From JARRNJ01 sp037385045 (GTDB lineage Bacteria > Pseudomonadota > Gammaproteobacteria > JASBUN01), in assembly GCA_037385045.1 (NCBI GenBank), contig JARRNJ010000005.1, positions 1 to 64,000 on the forward strand: DNA of 64,000 nucleotides, given 5' to 3'. The position numbers were made by a program, and so were the translations under genes. Within the stretch, counting starts at the first letter, position 1, and each line of letters begins with the position of its first letter. The notes under the pieces were generated by a model. It worked only from the letters and a program-made list of their open reading frames with translations, was not told the origin of the DNA and ran no database searches. Positions 44,431 through 53,485 of this stretch are shown piece after piece.

Positions 44431-45477
44431 ATGACCCTTGGACCCGTAATGGTGGATGTCGCCGGTACCGCGCTCACGGCCGAGGAGCGCGAGGCGCTCG
44501 CGCATCCGTTGGTGGGGGGCGTGATTCTGTTCGGGCGCAATTACCAATCGCCCGAGCAGGTGGCCGCGCTGACGGCTGACATCCACGGCCTGCGCGAACC
44601 GCGGCTGCTGGTGGCGGTGGATCAGGAAGGCGGCCGGGTGCAGCGGTTCCGCGACGGATTCACCCGCCTGCCGGCGGTGCGGGGACTGGGCGCCGTGTAC
44701 GACCGCGACCCCAGGCAGGCGCTGCATTACGCCCAGGCCACCGGCTGGCTCATGGCCAGTGAGTTGCGCGCCGTCGGCGTGGACATCAGCTTTGCCCCGG
44801 TGCTGGACCTGGACCGGGGCGTGAGCACGGTGATCGGAGACCGGGCGTTCCATGGCCGTGCCGAGGCGGTCGCCGATCTGGCCCACGCTTATATGCTCGG
44901 CATGCGCAAGGCCGGCATGGAGGCCACCGGCAAACATTTCCCCGGCCACGGTTCGGTGGCCGCCGACTCCCATGTGGCGGTGCCGGTGGACGAGCGGCCC
45001 TGGGAGGATATCGCCGCCGAGGATCTGGTCAGTTTCGAACGCATGGTGCATTTCGGTCTGGCGGCGGTGATGATGGCGCACGTGGTCTATCCGCGGGTGG
45101 ATCCGCAGCCGGCGGGTTTCTCGGCTCACTGGATCCGGCAGGTGCTGCGTGCCGAACTCGACTTCCGCGGCGCGGTGTTCAGCGACGACCTGAGCATGGC
45201 CGCCGCCGAGACGGCGGGCGGCTATGTCGACCGGGCCCGGGCGGCGCTGGCGGCGGGGTGCGACATGGTGCTGGTGTGCAACAGCGTGCAGGGACGGGAC
45301 CAAGTCCTGGACGGACTGCCGGATCCGGATGATCCGGTGAGGCCTCTGCGGCTGGCGCGTCTGCACGGCAAGCCGGCGCCGGGCCTGGAGCCGTTGCGGG
45401 CCGGTGCGGCCTGGCGCGAGGCCCTGAAGGCGATCCGGGCCTACGATCCCGAGCCGCTGCTGGACATGGATATGTGA
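44431..45477 (+). CDS. nagZ: beta-N-acetylhexosaminidase NagZ
   Basis: Cytoplasmic GH3 enzyme that removes GlcNAc from muropeptides during peptidoglycan recycling. 348 residues. Signature GKHFPGHGSVAADSH (about residues 168-182) contains the conserved His; the nucleophile Asp is in VFSDDLSM. Starts 37 nt after the permease gene, so probably co-expressed. The link to the adjacent peptide-type transporter suggests cell-wall peptide recycling, an inference only. Confidence 0.95.
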   Translation: MTLGPVMVDVAGTALTAEEREALAHPLVGGVILFGRNYQSPEQVAALTADIHGLREPRLLVAVDQEGGRVQRFRDGFTRLPAVRGLGAVYDRDPRQALHYAQATGWLMASELRAVGVDISFAPVLDLDRGVSTVIGDRAFHGRAEAVADLAHAYMLGMRKAGMEATGKHFPGHGSVAADSHVAVPVDERPWEDIAAEDLVSFERMVHFGLAAVMMAHVVYPRVDPQPAGFSAHWIRQVLRAELDFRGAVFSDDLSMAAAETAGGYVDRARAALAAGCDMVLVCNSVQGRDQVLDGLPDPDDPVRPLRLARLHGKPAPGLEPLRAGAAWREALKAIRAYDPEPLLDMDM

Positions 45478-45536
45478 GCCGGCCGGCGCGCGGTCGGCAG
45501 GGGGCGAAACGTTTGGTGATAGAGGGCTGGTGAGGC

Positions 45537-46673
45537 ATGGGCATCGAGGCAGTGTGGAATTGGATCAAGTCGCTCAATGCCTATGGCGGCTGGGTGGTGC
45601 AGGTGTTCGCGGTGGTGTTCATTGCGCTGCTGCTGAACCTGGTGGTGAAAGTGATCCTCGGCCGCCTCTACCGCAAGCTGCAGCAGACCGCCAATCCGTG
45701 GGACGACGCCCTGGTGGACGCCCTGGGCAGGCCGCTCAACACCCTGATCTGGATCCTTGGCATCGCCCTGGCGGCGCAGATCGTGCAGCAGGAGGCGCAT
45801 GCCGCCATTTTCGAGGCGGTGGGCCCGGCCCGCGATCTCGGCGTGATCGTCACCATCGCTTGGTTCCTGATCCGGCTGGTCAAGCGCATCGAAGCCAACA
45901 TCGTCGCCCATCGCGAAGCGACCGGTGTGCCGGTGGACCACACCACCGTCGACGCCCTGGGCAAACTCACCCGCGCCTCGATTCTGATCACCGCCGCGCT
46001 GGTCGCCCTGCAGACCCTCGGCTTCAGCGTTTCCGGCGTGCTGGCGTTCGGCGGTATCGGCGGCCTGGCGGTGGGCTTTGCGGCCAAGGATCTGCTGTCG
46101 AATTTCTTTGGCGGACTGATGGTCTATCTCGACCGGCCGTTTGCCGTCGGCGACTGGGTGCGTTCGCCGGACCGCAACATCGAGGGCACAGTGGAGGAGA
46201 TCGGCTGGCGTCTGACCCGAATCCGCACGTTCGACAAGCGGCCCCTCTACGTGCCCAACGCGACGTTTGCCAGCATCGCCGTGGAAAATCCGTCGCGCAT
46301 GAGCCACCGGCGCATCTACGAGACCGTCGGCGTGCGCTACGACGACGCGGCGAAGCTGCGTGGGATTCTTGGCGACGTCAAGCAGATGCTGCTGGACCAC
46401 CCCGAAATCGACCAGTCCCAGACCTTGATCGTGAACTTCAACCAGTTCGCCGCATCGTCATTGGACTTCTTCATCTATACCTTCACCCGCACCACCAACT
46501 GGGTCCGGTATCACGAGGTAAAGGAGGACGTGCTGTTGAAGATCCTCGACATCGTCGAACGCCATGGCGCCGAGGTGGCATTCCCCACCTCCACGATCCA
46601 CGTTCCGGACGCTTTGCGGTTGGAACATGCGAGCGCGGAGTCATTCGATCCCGGCGCGCCCCCGACCTCCTGA
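45537..46673 (+). CDS. mechanosensitive ion channel, MscS family
   Basis: 378 residues with about five TM helices. The pore-lining helix is GVLAFGGIGGLAVGFAAKDL, followed by the beta domain start NFFGGLMVYLDRPFAVGDWV and a cytoplasmic cage domain. It is larger than E. coli MscS (286) because of extra N-terminal helices. It protects against hypo-osmotic shock. Located 59 nt after nagZ. Confidence 0.92.
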   Translation: MGIEAVWNWIKSLNAYGGWVVQVFAVVFIALLLNLVVKVILGRLYRKLQQTANPWDDALVDALGRPLNTLIWILGIALAAQIVQQEAHAAIFEAVGPARDLGVIVTIAWFLIRLVKRIEANIVAHREATGVPVDHTTVDALGKLTRASILITAALVALQTLGFSVSGVLAFGGIGGLAVGFAAKDLLSNFFGGLMVYLDRPFAVGDWVRSPDRNIEGTVEEIGWRLTRIRTFDKRPLYVPNATFASIAVENPSRMSHRRIYETVGVRYDDAAKLRGILGDVKQMLLDHPEIDQSQTLIVNFNQFAASSLDFFIYTFTRTTNWVRYHEVKEDVLLKILDIVERHGAEVAFPTSTIHVPDALRLEHASAESFDPGAPPTS

Positions 46674-46761
46674 GTCGCGCCCGGCTGCTGGTCTTGCCAG
46701 GTGCGCGTGTCTATAATGGGCCGGACTCCCATGTCCACCCGTCGCTTCGCTAGAGACTGCC

Positions 46762-47130
46762 ATGGCCGACAAACTGCTCATCATCATGGTGAACTCCGAT
46801 CCCGCCAACGCTTCCGAACTGGGTGCGCCGTTCTTCCAGGCGACCGTGGCGGCATCCATGGAATACGAAGTGGAAATCGTTCTCACCGGCCGTTCCGGGG
46901 AGCTGGCCAAACGGGGCGTGGCGGAAAAGATTTTTCTCCAGGAGGGAAATCCCAAGTCGGTATACGAGTTCATGCAGGAGGCCCACGAAGCGGGCGTCCG
47001 CTTCAAGGTCTGTGCGCCGACGCTGGAACTGTGGGGCGACGATCTGATTCCGGAGATCGAAGAGACCGTCGGCGGAGCCTACGTCATCAGCGAGGCCATG
47101 GCGGACGACACGGTAACCTTCACCTATTGA
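46762..47130 (+). CDS. DsrE/DsrF-like protein
   Basis: 122 residues, small alpha/beta protein of the DsrE-like superfamily: MADKLLIIMVNSDPANASEL opening, then VEIVLTGRSGELAKRGV and a single cysteine in FKVCAPTLELWG (about residue 89), the position used for sulfur transfer in related proteins. Such genes are common in sulfur-oxidising bacteria, but single-copy relatives also occur elsewhere. A TATAAT (46712-46717) lies 45 nt upstream without a well-spaced -35. Confidence 0.8.
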   Translation: MADKLLIIMVNSDPANASELGAPFFQATVAASMEYEVEIVLTGRSGELAKRGVAEKIFLQEGNPKSVYEFMQEAHEAGVRFKVCAPTLELWGDDLIPEIEETVGGAYVISEAMADDTVTFTY

Positions 47131-47167
47131 TGCCGCCGCTTCGATTGATCAGACGGGAAGCAGGTGC

Positions 47168-47725
47168 ATGAACGTAACCGCGGCCGAGGCCCAACGGGTG
47201 CTGGAGCGGGCCGACTGCCTGCATTCGGCCCAGCAGGTCGAACAGGCCTTCGACCGGATGGCGGCGGCGATCACCGCCGAGCTGCACGACGCCAATCCGG
47301 TGGTGATGTGCGTGATGAACGGCGCCCTGGTGCCGGCCGGGCATCTGGTGGTGCGCCTGCATTTTCCTCTGCAGCTCGACTACCTGCATGCGACCCGTTA
47401 CCGCGGCGCCACCGCCGGCGGTGAGCTGCACTGGGTGGCCAAGCCCCAATGCGACGTGCGCGGCCGCCAGGTGCTGGTGATCGACGATATTCTTGATGAA
47501 GGCGTGACCCTGGCGGCGATCATGGATTACCTGCGCGCGCAGGGCGCGGTGCAGGTGTACAGTGCGGTGCTGGTGGAGAAGCTCCACGAGCGCAAATCAG
47601 GGCTGCGCCGCGCCGACTTCGTCGGTCTTCAGGTGGAGGACCGCTACGTGTTCGGTTATGGCATGGATTACAAGGGCTACCTGCGCAACGCGCCCGGTAT
47701 CTATGCCGTCAGCGGCGACGACTGA
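47168..47725 (+). CDS. hpt: hypoxanthine(-guanine) phosphoribosyltransferase
   Basis: Makes IMP (or GMP) from hypoxanthine/guanine and PRPP. 185 residues; the PRPP loop is VLVIDDILDEGVTLAAI, preceded by VMCVMNGALVPAGHL (the PPi loop). The base-recognition part FVGLQVEDRYVFGYGMDYKGYLRN is present. It is 59 nt upstream of a purine-nucleoside phosphorylase whose product may be hypoxanthine. Confidence 0.93.
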   Translation: MNVTAAEAQRVLERADCLHSAQQVEQAFDRMAAAITAELHDANPVVMCVMNGALVPAGHLVVRLHFPLQLDYLHATRYRGATAGGELHWVAKPQCDVRGRQVLVIDDILDEGVTLAAIMDYLRAQGAVQVYSAVLVEKLHERKSGLRRADFVGLQVEDRYVFGYGMDYKGYLRNAPGIYAVSGDD

Positions 47726-47784
47726 CCGGGACGCCCGCGACGGGCGCACGATGTTTTGCAATCCGTTTTGGAACCTTGAACGTC

Positions 47785-48525
47785 ATGGTAGATGTGGCAA
47801 TTATCGGCGGCACGGGGCTGAATTCCCTCAAGTCCCTGGAGATCACGCACCGGGAGATGGTACAGACGCCCTTTGGCGCACCCTCGGGCCCTGCCGTACA
47901 CGGCGTGGTGAATGGGCGCGAGGTGGTATTTATGGCGCGCCATGGCAGCGGCCACACCATCCCCCCGCACCGGGTCAACTATCGCGCCAACATCTGGGCC
48001 CTGAAGACCCTGGGAGTGAAAAAGGTCATTGCCGTGGCCGCGGTCGGTGGCATCACCGCGGAGATGCGGCCGGGGCGGCTGTCGTTTCCGGACCAGATCA
48101 TTGACTACACCTGGTCGCGGGACAACACCTATTTCGAGGAAAATCTCGCCAGCGTCACCCATATCGATTTCACCGAACCGTATTGTCAGGAGTTGCGCGA
48201 GGTGCTGATTGAGGCGGCCGCGGCCTCCGGCCTCGACGCCCACGGTGCCGGCACCTACGGCGCCACCCAAGGCCCGCGCCTGGAGACCGCCGCCGAGATC
48301 GTCCGGCTGGAACGCGACGGCTGCCACATGGTGGGCATGACCGGCATGCCGGAGGCGGCGCTGGCCCGGGAGCTGGAACTCTGTTACGCCACCTGTGCCG
48401 TAGTGGCCAATTGGGCGGCGGGCAAGGGGGCGGGCGCGATTACCATGGATGAGATCGAGCGCCATCTGAAAACCGGCATGGACCGGGTCCGCCAGCTGCT
48501 GGAGCAGACGCTGCAGGTCATCTGA
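47785..48525 (+). CDS. S-methyl-5'-thioinosine (or thioadenosine) phosphorylase
   Basis: 246 residues from the ATG at 47785 (a TTG at 47776 is possible). PNP/MTAP family motifs: AIIGGTGL, ARHGSGHTIPPHRVNYRANIW and THIDFTEPYC, then QGPRLETAAEI and MVGMTGMPEAALARELELCY. The NYRANIWALK form and the DFTEPY loop are like Pseudomonas PA3004, characterised as methylthioinosine-specific and located beside nagZ. The reaction yields 5-methylthioribose-1-phosphate and hypoxanthine (or adenine). Linkage to hpt supports hypoxanthine release, but specificity is inferred. Confidence 0.88.
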   Translation: MVDVAIIGGTGLNSLKSLEITHREMVQTPFGAPSGPAVHGVVNGREVVFMARHGSGHTIPPHRVNYRANIWALKTLGVKKVIAVAAVGGITAEMRPGRLSFPDQIIDYTWSRDNTYFEENLASVTHIDFTEPYCQELREVLIEAAAASGLDAHGAGTYGATQGPRLETAAEIVRLERDGCHMVGMTGMPEAALARELELCYATCAVVANWAAGKGAGAITMDEIERHLKTGMDRVRQLLEQTLQVI

Positions 48526-48589
48526 ATGCCGGGCGCGATGGCCGCCCGTGTTGCGGCAGCCGGCCATTGCTTCATGCGCCGGTCGACAT

Positions 48590-48618
48590 CGCAGAGAACG
48601 CGGAGACGCAGAGCAAAG
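48590..48618. repeat. remnant of a CGCAGAGAACGC-type dispersed repeat
   Basis: CGCAGAGAACGCGGAGACGC followed by AGAGCAAAG lies in the 198-nt convergent gap between the phosphorylase gene and csiV. Similar purine-rich GNAGANGC stretches are common as dispersed intergenic repeats in environmental proteobacteria. No complementary half is visible nearby. Confidence 0.4.
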
Positions 48619-48723
48619 CTGAGTCTTTGTTGGTGCAGCCTGTGGCCTGAGTCACGCAACGCGAAATCCGGGCAACCAACGTCACTGCCGTTGCTGCCAT
48701 TCCTCCGTTTCACCTGAGCGGCG

Positions 48724-49665
48724 TCAGTGGCTGCCGGCGTCCGACTTCGCCCCCGTATCGGATTTAGAGGCCGGCGTGGACGCCGGGGCGGCGTCGCTGG
48801 TGCTGGTGGCCGGTGGCGGCGGCTGGGGCGGGGTGTACGGCGTCACCTGGATCAGCAGCCCGAACAGCGGGTGGTCCAGGTAATGCAATTCGCCGCTGCG
48901 CATGCGCCGGTGTTGCTGCATGCGGAAATGGGCCAGCGTGGCCGGCGGCGTGGACGGATCGGCGCCGGGCACCTGGTCCAACGGCTCGGTGAACACCAGA
49001 TCCGCCCAGACATGGAGGTAGCGGGCCCGGCTGAGCAGCAGGGTGCCGTTGATTTCCGGAATGGTCACCTGACCGGCGTTGCCGTCCGCCGCCGGCGCCG
49101 CGGACGGTGTTTCGGGTGGCGCCGCGGGGGTTGCGGCGCTCCCACCGCCCGGTGCCATTCCGGTAGCGGCGCCGCCATCCGGCAAGGCGCTGTCCGCCGG
49201 TGTTGGCACGGGCACGGTGTATTCCTTGCCGCCATGGATGTGAATCGGAATCGCCTGGTCTCTTGCCACGATCTGCATGCGCCAGCCCAAGTGCAGGATT
49301 GGTTGAATGGCCGATGAGCGGGTCAGGGAACCCTGTACGCCGTTGAGCGCCAGTTGATCGGTGGGCAGGAGGGTATAGGTCGGGTCGTTGCCGTCGGCGC
49401 CAGGCTGATTGGCGGCGGTCGACGCGGGTGTGGTGCCGGGTGCAACCAATTGGGCGGCGCCCTGCAGATCGGGCGTGCCGGGGTCGGTGGGCCAGGTTTC
49501 CGAGGTGGCGCCGGTGGGATGAATGTAGCGGAATACGATGATCTCGACCTGGTACCAGTCGGACTCATCGGCGTATCCGGGCGCTGCCGTGATCAGCAGC
49601 AGGAGGACCGCAAACCAGCGCAGGAACTGTATCAACCGCGGCTGTCTAGTCATTGCCCGCCGCAC
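48724..49665 (-). CDS. csiV: CsiV-like peptidoglycan-binding/regulatory protein
   Basis: 313 residues, exported (FAVLLLLITAAPGYADESD). The conserved opening WYQVEIIVFRY follows the signal peptide, then segments LGWRMQI and YLHVWADLVF and the C-terminal LHYLDHPLFGLLIQVTPY. In Vibrio, CsiV is needed for the D-amino-acid/envelope response and growth on peptidoglycan stress. Two low-complexity Ala/Pro/Gly/Ser/Thr stretches (about 160-205 and the last 35 residues) are expanded here. Upstream neighbour is mfd on the same strand, as in other gammaproteobacteria. Confidence 0.8.
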   Translation of the reverse strand: MRRAMTRQPRLIQFLRWFAVLLLLITAAPGYADESDWYQVEIIVFRYIHPTGATSETWPTDPGTPDLQGAAQLVAPGTTPASTAANQPGADGNDPTYTLLPTDQLALNGVQGSLTRSSAIQPILHLGWRMQIVARDQAIPIHIHGGKEYTVPVPTPADSALPDGGAATGMAPGGGSAATPAAPPETPSAAPAADGNAGQVTIPEINGTLLLSRARYLHVWADLVFTEPLDQVPGADPSTPPATLAHFRMQQHRRMRSGELHYLDHPLFGLLIQVTPYTPPQPPPPATSTSDAAPASTPASKSDTGAKSDAGSH

Positions 49666-49853
49666 CTGAATTGGCCAGGGCCCGCATTGGACGTCCGCCG
49701 GGTACAGACTGCTTGCTCAATATTCCAGCAATGGTTGCCAAGTTCATCACACCGTAGGTCACTTCCAGGCCGGCCTGCGCAAGTTGCGGCCAAGGGCGTC
49801 GCCGTGCTCGCGCTACTATAACGGAAACGCCAGCGCTTCGACAGGGAACAGGG

Positions 49854-52800
49854 TCAACCCTGCGCCGCCCGGGGCGCGTCCGCGCGGATGCTGTCCAGCA
49901 ATTCCTGTACGGTTTGGAAGCGCAGGTCCACCTCGTCCAGGGGCATCTGCAGACGCAGTTTGTCCTGTCCGTCCAATTTGTACGTGTCCGGCTGTTGCTG
50001 GACGAGCTGAATGATCTTGTAGAGGTCTACATTGGGCTCGTGACCGAAGATGATGCGCCCGCCCTTGGGGCCGATGTCGATCTTGGTCACGCCCAGCGGT
50101 TCGGCCCGCAGCTTCAGCTCGGTGGCGCGGATCAGCTGCTTGGCCGGGGTCGGCAGCAGGCCGAACCGGTCGATCATCTCCACCTGCAGGTCGCGCAGTT
50201 CGTCCCGGTTGGCGGCGCTGGCGATGCGCTTGTACATGATCAGGCGGGCGTGGATGTCGGGCAGGTAGTCTTCGGGCAGCAGGGTCGGTACGTGGAGATC
50301 GACTTCCGGTCCCTGGTGCAGGGGAGCGTCGAGGGCCGGCTCGCGCCCCGACTTGAGGGCCTGTACCGCCCGTTCGAGCAGCTCGTTGTAGAGATTGAAG
50401 CCGATTTCCTGGATTTGTCCGCTCTGGTCCTCCCCCAGCAGCTCGCCGGCGCCGCGGATCTCCAGGTCGTGGGTGGCGAGCATGAAACCGGCGCCCAGGT
50501 CCTCCAGGGATTCGATCGCCTCCAACCGCTTGACGGCATCGGTGGTCATGGCCTTGCGCCCGGGAATCAGCAGATAGGCGTAGGCCCGATGGTGCGAGCG
50601 CCCGACGCGGCCGCGCAGCTGGTGGAGCTGGGCCAGCCCGAATTTGTCGGCGCGCTCGATGATGATGGTGTTGGCCGAGGGCACGTCGATGCCGCTTTCG
50701 ATGATGGTGCTGCACACCAGCACGTTGAAGCGCTGGTGGTAAAAATCCAGCATGACCTGCTCCAACTCGCGTTCGCGCATCTGGCCGTGGGCCACCCGCA
50801 CGTTGGCGCCCGCCACCATCTCGCGCAATTCACGGGCACGGCGTTCGATGGTGGCTACGTCATTGTGTAGAACGTAGACCTGGCCGCCACGCTTGAGTTC
50901 GCGCTGAAAAGCTTCCTGGATCAGCGAGTCGTTCCATTCGCTGACAAAGGTCTTGATGGCAACCCGTTCGCTGGGCGGCGTGGCGATGATCGACAGGTCG
51001 CGCAGGCCGGACAAGGACATGTTCAGCGTGCGCGGTATCGGTGTCGCCGTCAGCGTCAGGATGTCGACCTCGGCGCGCAGCGCCTTCAGGCGTTCCTTTT
51101 GCCGCACGCCGAAGCGGTGCTCCTCGTCGACGATGGCCAGCCCCAGATTTTTGAATTTGACGTCGGACTGCAGCAGCTTGTGGGTGCCGATAATGATGTC
51201 CACTTTCCCGTTGGCGAGGTCGGGCAGGATGGCGTCGTGTTCCTTTTTCGAGCGAAAGCGCGACAGCACCTCCACCCGCACGGGCCAGTCGGCGAAGCGG
51301 TCCTGGAAGTTCTGGTAGTGCTGCTGCGCCAACAGTGTGGTGGGCACCAGTACCGCCACCTGGCGGTTGTCCTGCACGGCGACGAACGCCGCCCGCATTG
51401 CCACTTCGGTCTTGCCGAAGCCCACGTCCCCGCACACCAGCCGGTCCATGGGCTGGCCGGCGGCCATGTCGGCCAGCACCGCGTCGATGGCGTTCTGCTG
51501 GTCGGGGGTTTCCTCGAACGGGAAGGCGGCGGCAAACGCCGCATATTCGTCGGCGTGGGTGGCGTAGGCGTGACCCTGGCGTGCGGCGCGCTGTGCGTGG
51601 ATGTCCAGCAGCTCGGCGGCGACGTCTCGCACTTTTTCCGCGGCCTTGCGCTTGATGCGCTGCCATTGCTCGCCGCCGAGTTTGTGCAGCGGCGCGCTCT
51701 CCGGCGCGGCGCCGGTATATCGGCTCACCAGGTGCAGGGAGGCGACCGGCACGTAGAGCTTGTCGCCGCCGGAATACTCCAGGGTGAGGAATTCGGCGTC
51801 GATGCCGCCGACGCTGAGCTTTTGCAGCCCCAGATAGCGGCCCACGCCGTGATCCTCGTGCACCACCGGCGCGCCAACGTCCAGATCGGTGAGGTTTCGG
51901 ATCGCGTTTTCGGCTTCGCGGCTGGGCCGTTTTCTCCGGCGCTGCTGCAGCACCCGTTCACCGAACAGCTGGGCTTCACTGATGACTGCGATCGCCGGGT
52001 CGTCCAGCAGCAGGCCTTGCTCCAGGGGGGCGATGACGACGGCCAGCTCGGCGTCGGCGTCGAGGAACTCGCGCCAGGACTCGAAGCTGCGGGGAAACAA
52101 ACCGAAGGCGTGCACCGTGTCCAGCAATACTTCCCGGCGGCCCGCCGACTCGGCCGTGAACAGCACCCGGCCGCCGAAGTGGTCGAGAAAGGTCTTCAAT
52201 GCCGCCGCCGGTTCGCCGGCCCGGGGTTGCAGCGGCACCTTGGGCGCGGCGCCGGTGGCGAAGTTGACGTAGCGCCGTTCGCCTGCCGTATTGGGTTCCA
52301 CCTCGAACCGCTGCAGGGCAACGTCCGGGCTGCCCGCAAAGGACTGCCACAAGTGCTCGGGTTCGAGATAGATTTCGGCAGGCTCCAACAGCGGGCGCTC
52401 GCTGTCGTAACGGCGCTGCTCGTAGCGTTGGGCCACTTGGCCCCAGAACTGCTCCGCTGCTTCGCAGGCGCCCTGTACGGTGATCAGCAGCGTACTCGAG
52501 GGGAGATAGTCCGACAACGCCTGACAGCGTTCGTGAAACAACGGCAGGTAGTATTCGATCCCACCCGGCGTGTGTCCCTGGCTGACGTCACGGTAAATCA
52601 GGCTCCGCTGGGGATCGCCTTCGAAGCGCACCCGGTAGGCATGGCGGAAGCGCTGAATGGCTTCCTCGGTCATGGGGAATTCCCGCGCCGGCAGCAGGCG
52701 GATCGATTCCACCTTGCCTACGGTACGCTGGTTTTCCGGATCGAAAGTACGGATCGACTCGACTTCGTCGTCGAACAGATCGATGCGGTAGGGCATGGCA

Positions 52801-53375
52801 CTGCCCATGGGAAAGAGATCCAGCAGGGAGCCGCGGACGGTGAACTCCCCATGTTCCATGACCTGGGATACGTAGCGGTAGCCCGCCTGCTCCAGGCGCA
52901 GGCGGGTTGCTTCGGGATCGAGCCGCTCGCCCACTTCCAGCAGCAGGCTGTTGGCCTGGAGGTACTCCGACGGTGCCAGCCGCTGCATCAGGGTCGTCAC
53001 CGGCACGATGAGCACCCCGGTCCGCAGCGATGGCAGCCGGTACAAGGTTTCGAGGCGCTGAGAGATGATGTCCTGATGGGGCGAGAACAGGTCGTAGGGG
53101 AGGGTCTCCCAATCGGGGAACTGCAGAATGTTCAGGCCGTCGTCGCGGGCGAAGAATTGCAGCTGGCTTTCCAGGCGGGCGGCCGTCTGGGTATCGGGGG
53201 TGGTTACCAGCACCGGACCAGGGTGACGGCGGGCCGCTTCGGCGATGGCCAGCCCCGGGGCGTCGCCGTACAGCCGCCCCCAGATGAGCGTTTCACCCGC
53301 TTGCGGCACTTCGGGCTGAAACGGCGAGCGCGCGACCGTATCGGCACGATCGGTCCGGTTGTTGGGCATTTGCAT
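49854..53375 (-). CDS. mfd: transcription-repair coupling factor
   Basis: Removes stalled RNA polymerase and recruits UvrA. About 1173 residues: UvrB-homology module near the N-terminus (QFPDWETLPYDLFSPHQDI), the RNAP-interaction domain (VVHEDHGVGRYLGLQ), then superfamily 2 helicase motifs (CGDVGFGKTEVAMRAAF, DEEHRFGVRQKE, TATPIPRTLNMSL, QLRGRVGRSHHRAYAYLL) and the TRCF C-terminal domain. The Met at 53375 (MQMPNNRTD) was chosen over an upstream GTG/ATG-type start at 53405 adding 10 residues; either is possible. Confidence 0.97.
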   Translation of the reverse strand: MQMPNNRTDRADTVARSPFQPEVPQAGETLIWGRLYGDAPGLAIAEAARRHPGPVLVTTPDTQTAARLESQLQFFARDDGLNILQFPDWETLPYDLFSPHQDIISQRLETLYRLPSLRTGVLIVPVTTLMQRLAPSEYLQANSLLLEVGERLDPEATRLRLEQAGYRYVSQVMEHGEFTVRGSLLDLFPMGSAMPYRIDLFDDEVESIRTFDPENQRTVGKVESIRLLPAREFPMTEEAIQRFRHAYRVRFEGDPQRSLIYRDVSQGHTPGGIEYYLPLFHERCQALSDYLPSSTLLITVQGACEAAEQFWGQVAQRYEQRRYDSERPLLEPAEIYLEPEHLWQSFAGSPDVALQRFEVEPNTAGERRYVNFATGAAPKVPLQPRAGEPAAALKTFLDHFGGRVLFTAESAGRREVLLDTVHAFGLFPRSFESWREFLDADAELAVVIAPLEQGLLLDDPAIAVISEAQLFGERVLQQRRRKRPSREAENAIRNLTDLDVGAPVVHEDHGVGRYLGLQKLSVGGIDAEFLTLEYSGGDKLYVPVASLHLVSRYTGAAPESAPLHKLGGEQWQRIKRKAAEKVRDVAAELLDIHAQRAARQGHAYATHADEYAAFAAAFPFEETPDQQNAIDAVLADMAAGQPMDRLVCGDVGFGKTEVAMRAAFVAVQDNRQVAVLVPTTLLAQQHYQNFQDRFADWPVRVEVLSRFRSKKEHDAILPDLANGKVDIIIGTHKLLQSDVKFKNLGLAIVDEEHRFGVRQKERLKALRAEVDILTLTATPIPRTLNMSLSGLRDLSIIATPPSERVAIKTFVSEWNDSLIQEAFQRELKRGGQVYVLHNDVATIERRARELREMVAGANVRVAHGQMRERELEQVMLDFYHQRFNVLVCSTIIESGIDVPSANTIIIERADKFGLAQLHQLRGRVGRSHHRAYAYLLIPGRKAMTTDAVKRLEAIESLEDLGAGFMLATHDLEIRGAGELLGEDQSGQIQEIGFNLYNELLERAVQALKSGREPALDAPLHQGPEVDLHVPTLLPEDYLPDIHARLIMYKRIASAANRDELRDLQVEMIDRFGLLPTPAKQLIRATELKLRAEPLGVTKIDIGPKGGRIIFGHEPNVDLYKIIQLVQQQPDTYKLDGQDKLRLQMPLDEVDLRFQTVQELLDSIRADAPRAAQG

Positions 53376-53485
53376 GGGCAAAAATGCTGGAAAACGTGGA
53401 GACAACGGACAGGGCGTCTATTGTCCCACATCGCGCCCCGCCTGCCTACCGCGGCCGAGGCGGGGGGCGCGGAAGTCGAGCCGGT

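Noticed and set aside
46694..46717. TTGCCA and TATAAT before the DsrE-like gene
   Set aside because: Spacer is 12 nt; the TATAAT may still serve with another -35, but there is no convincing one.
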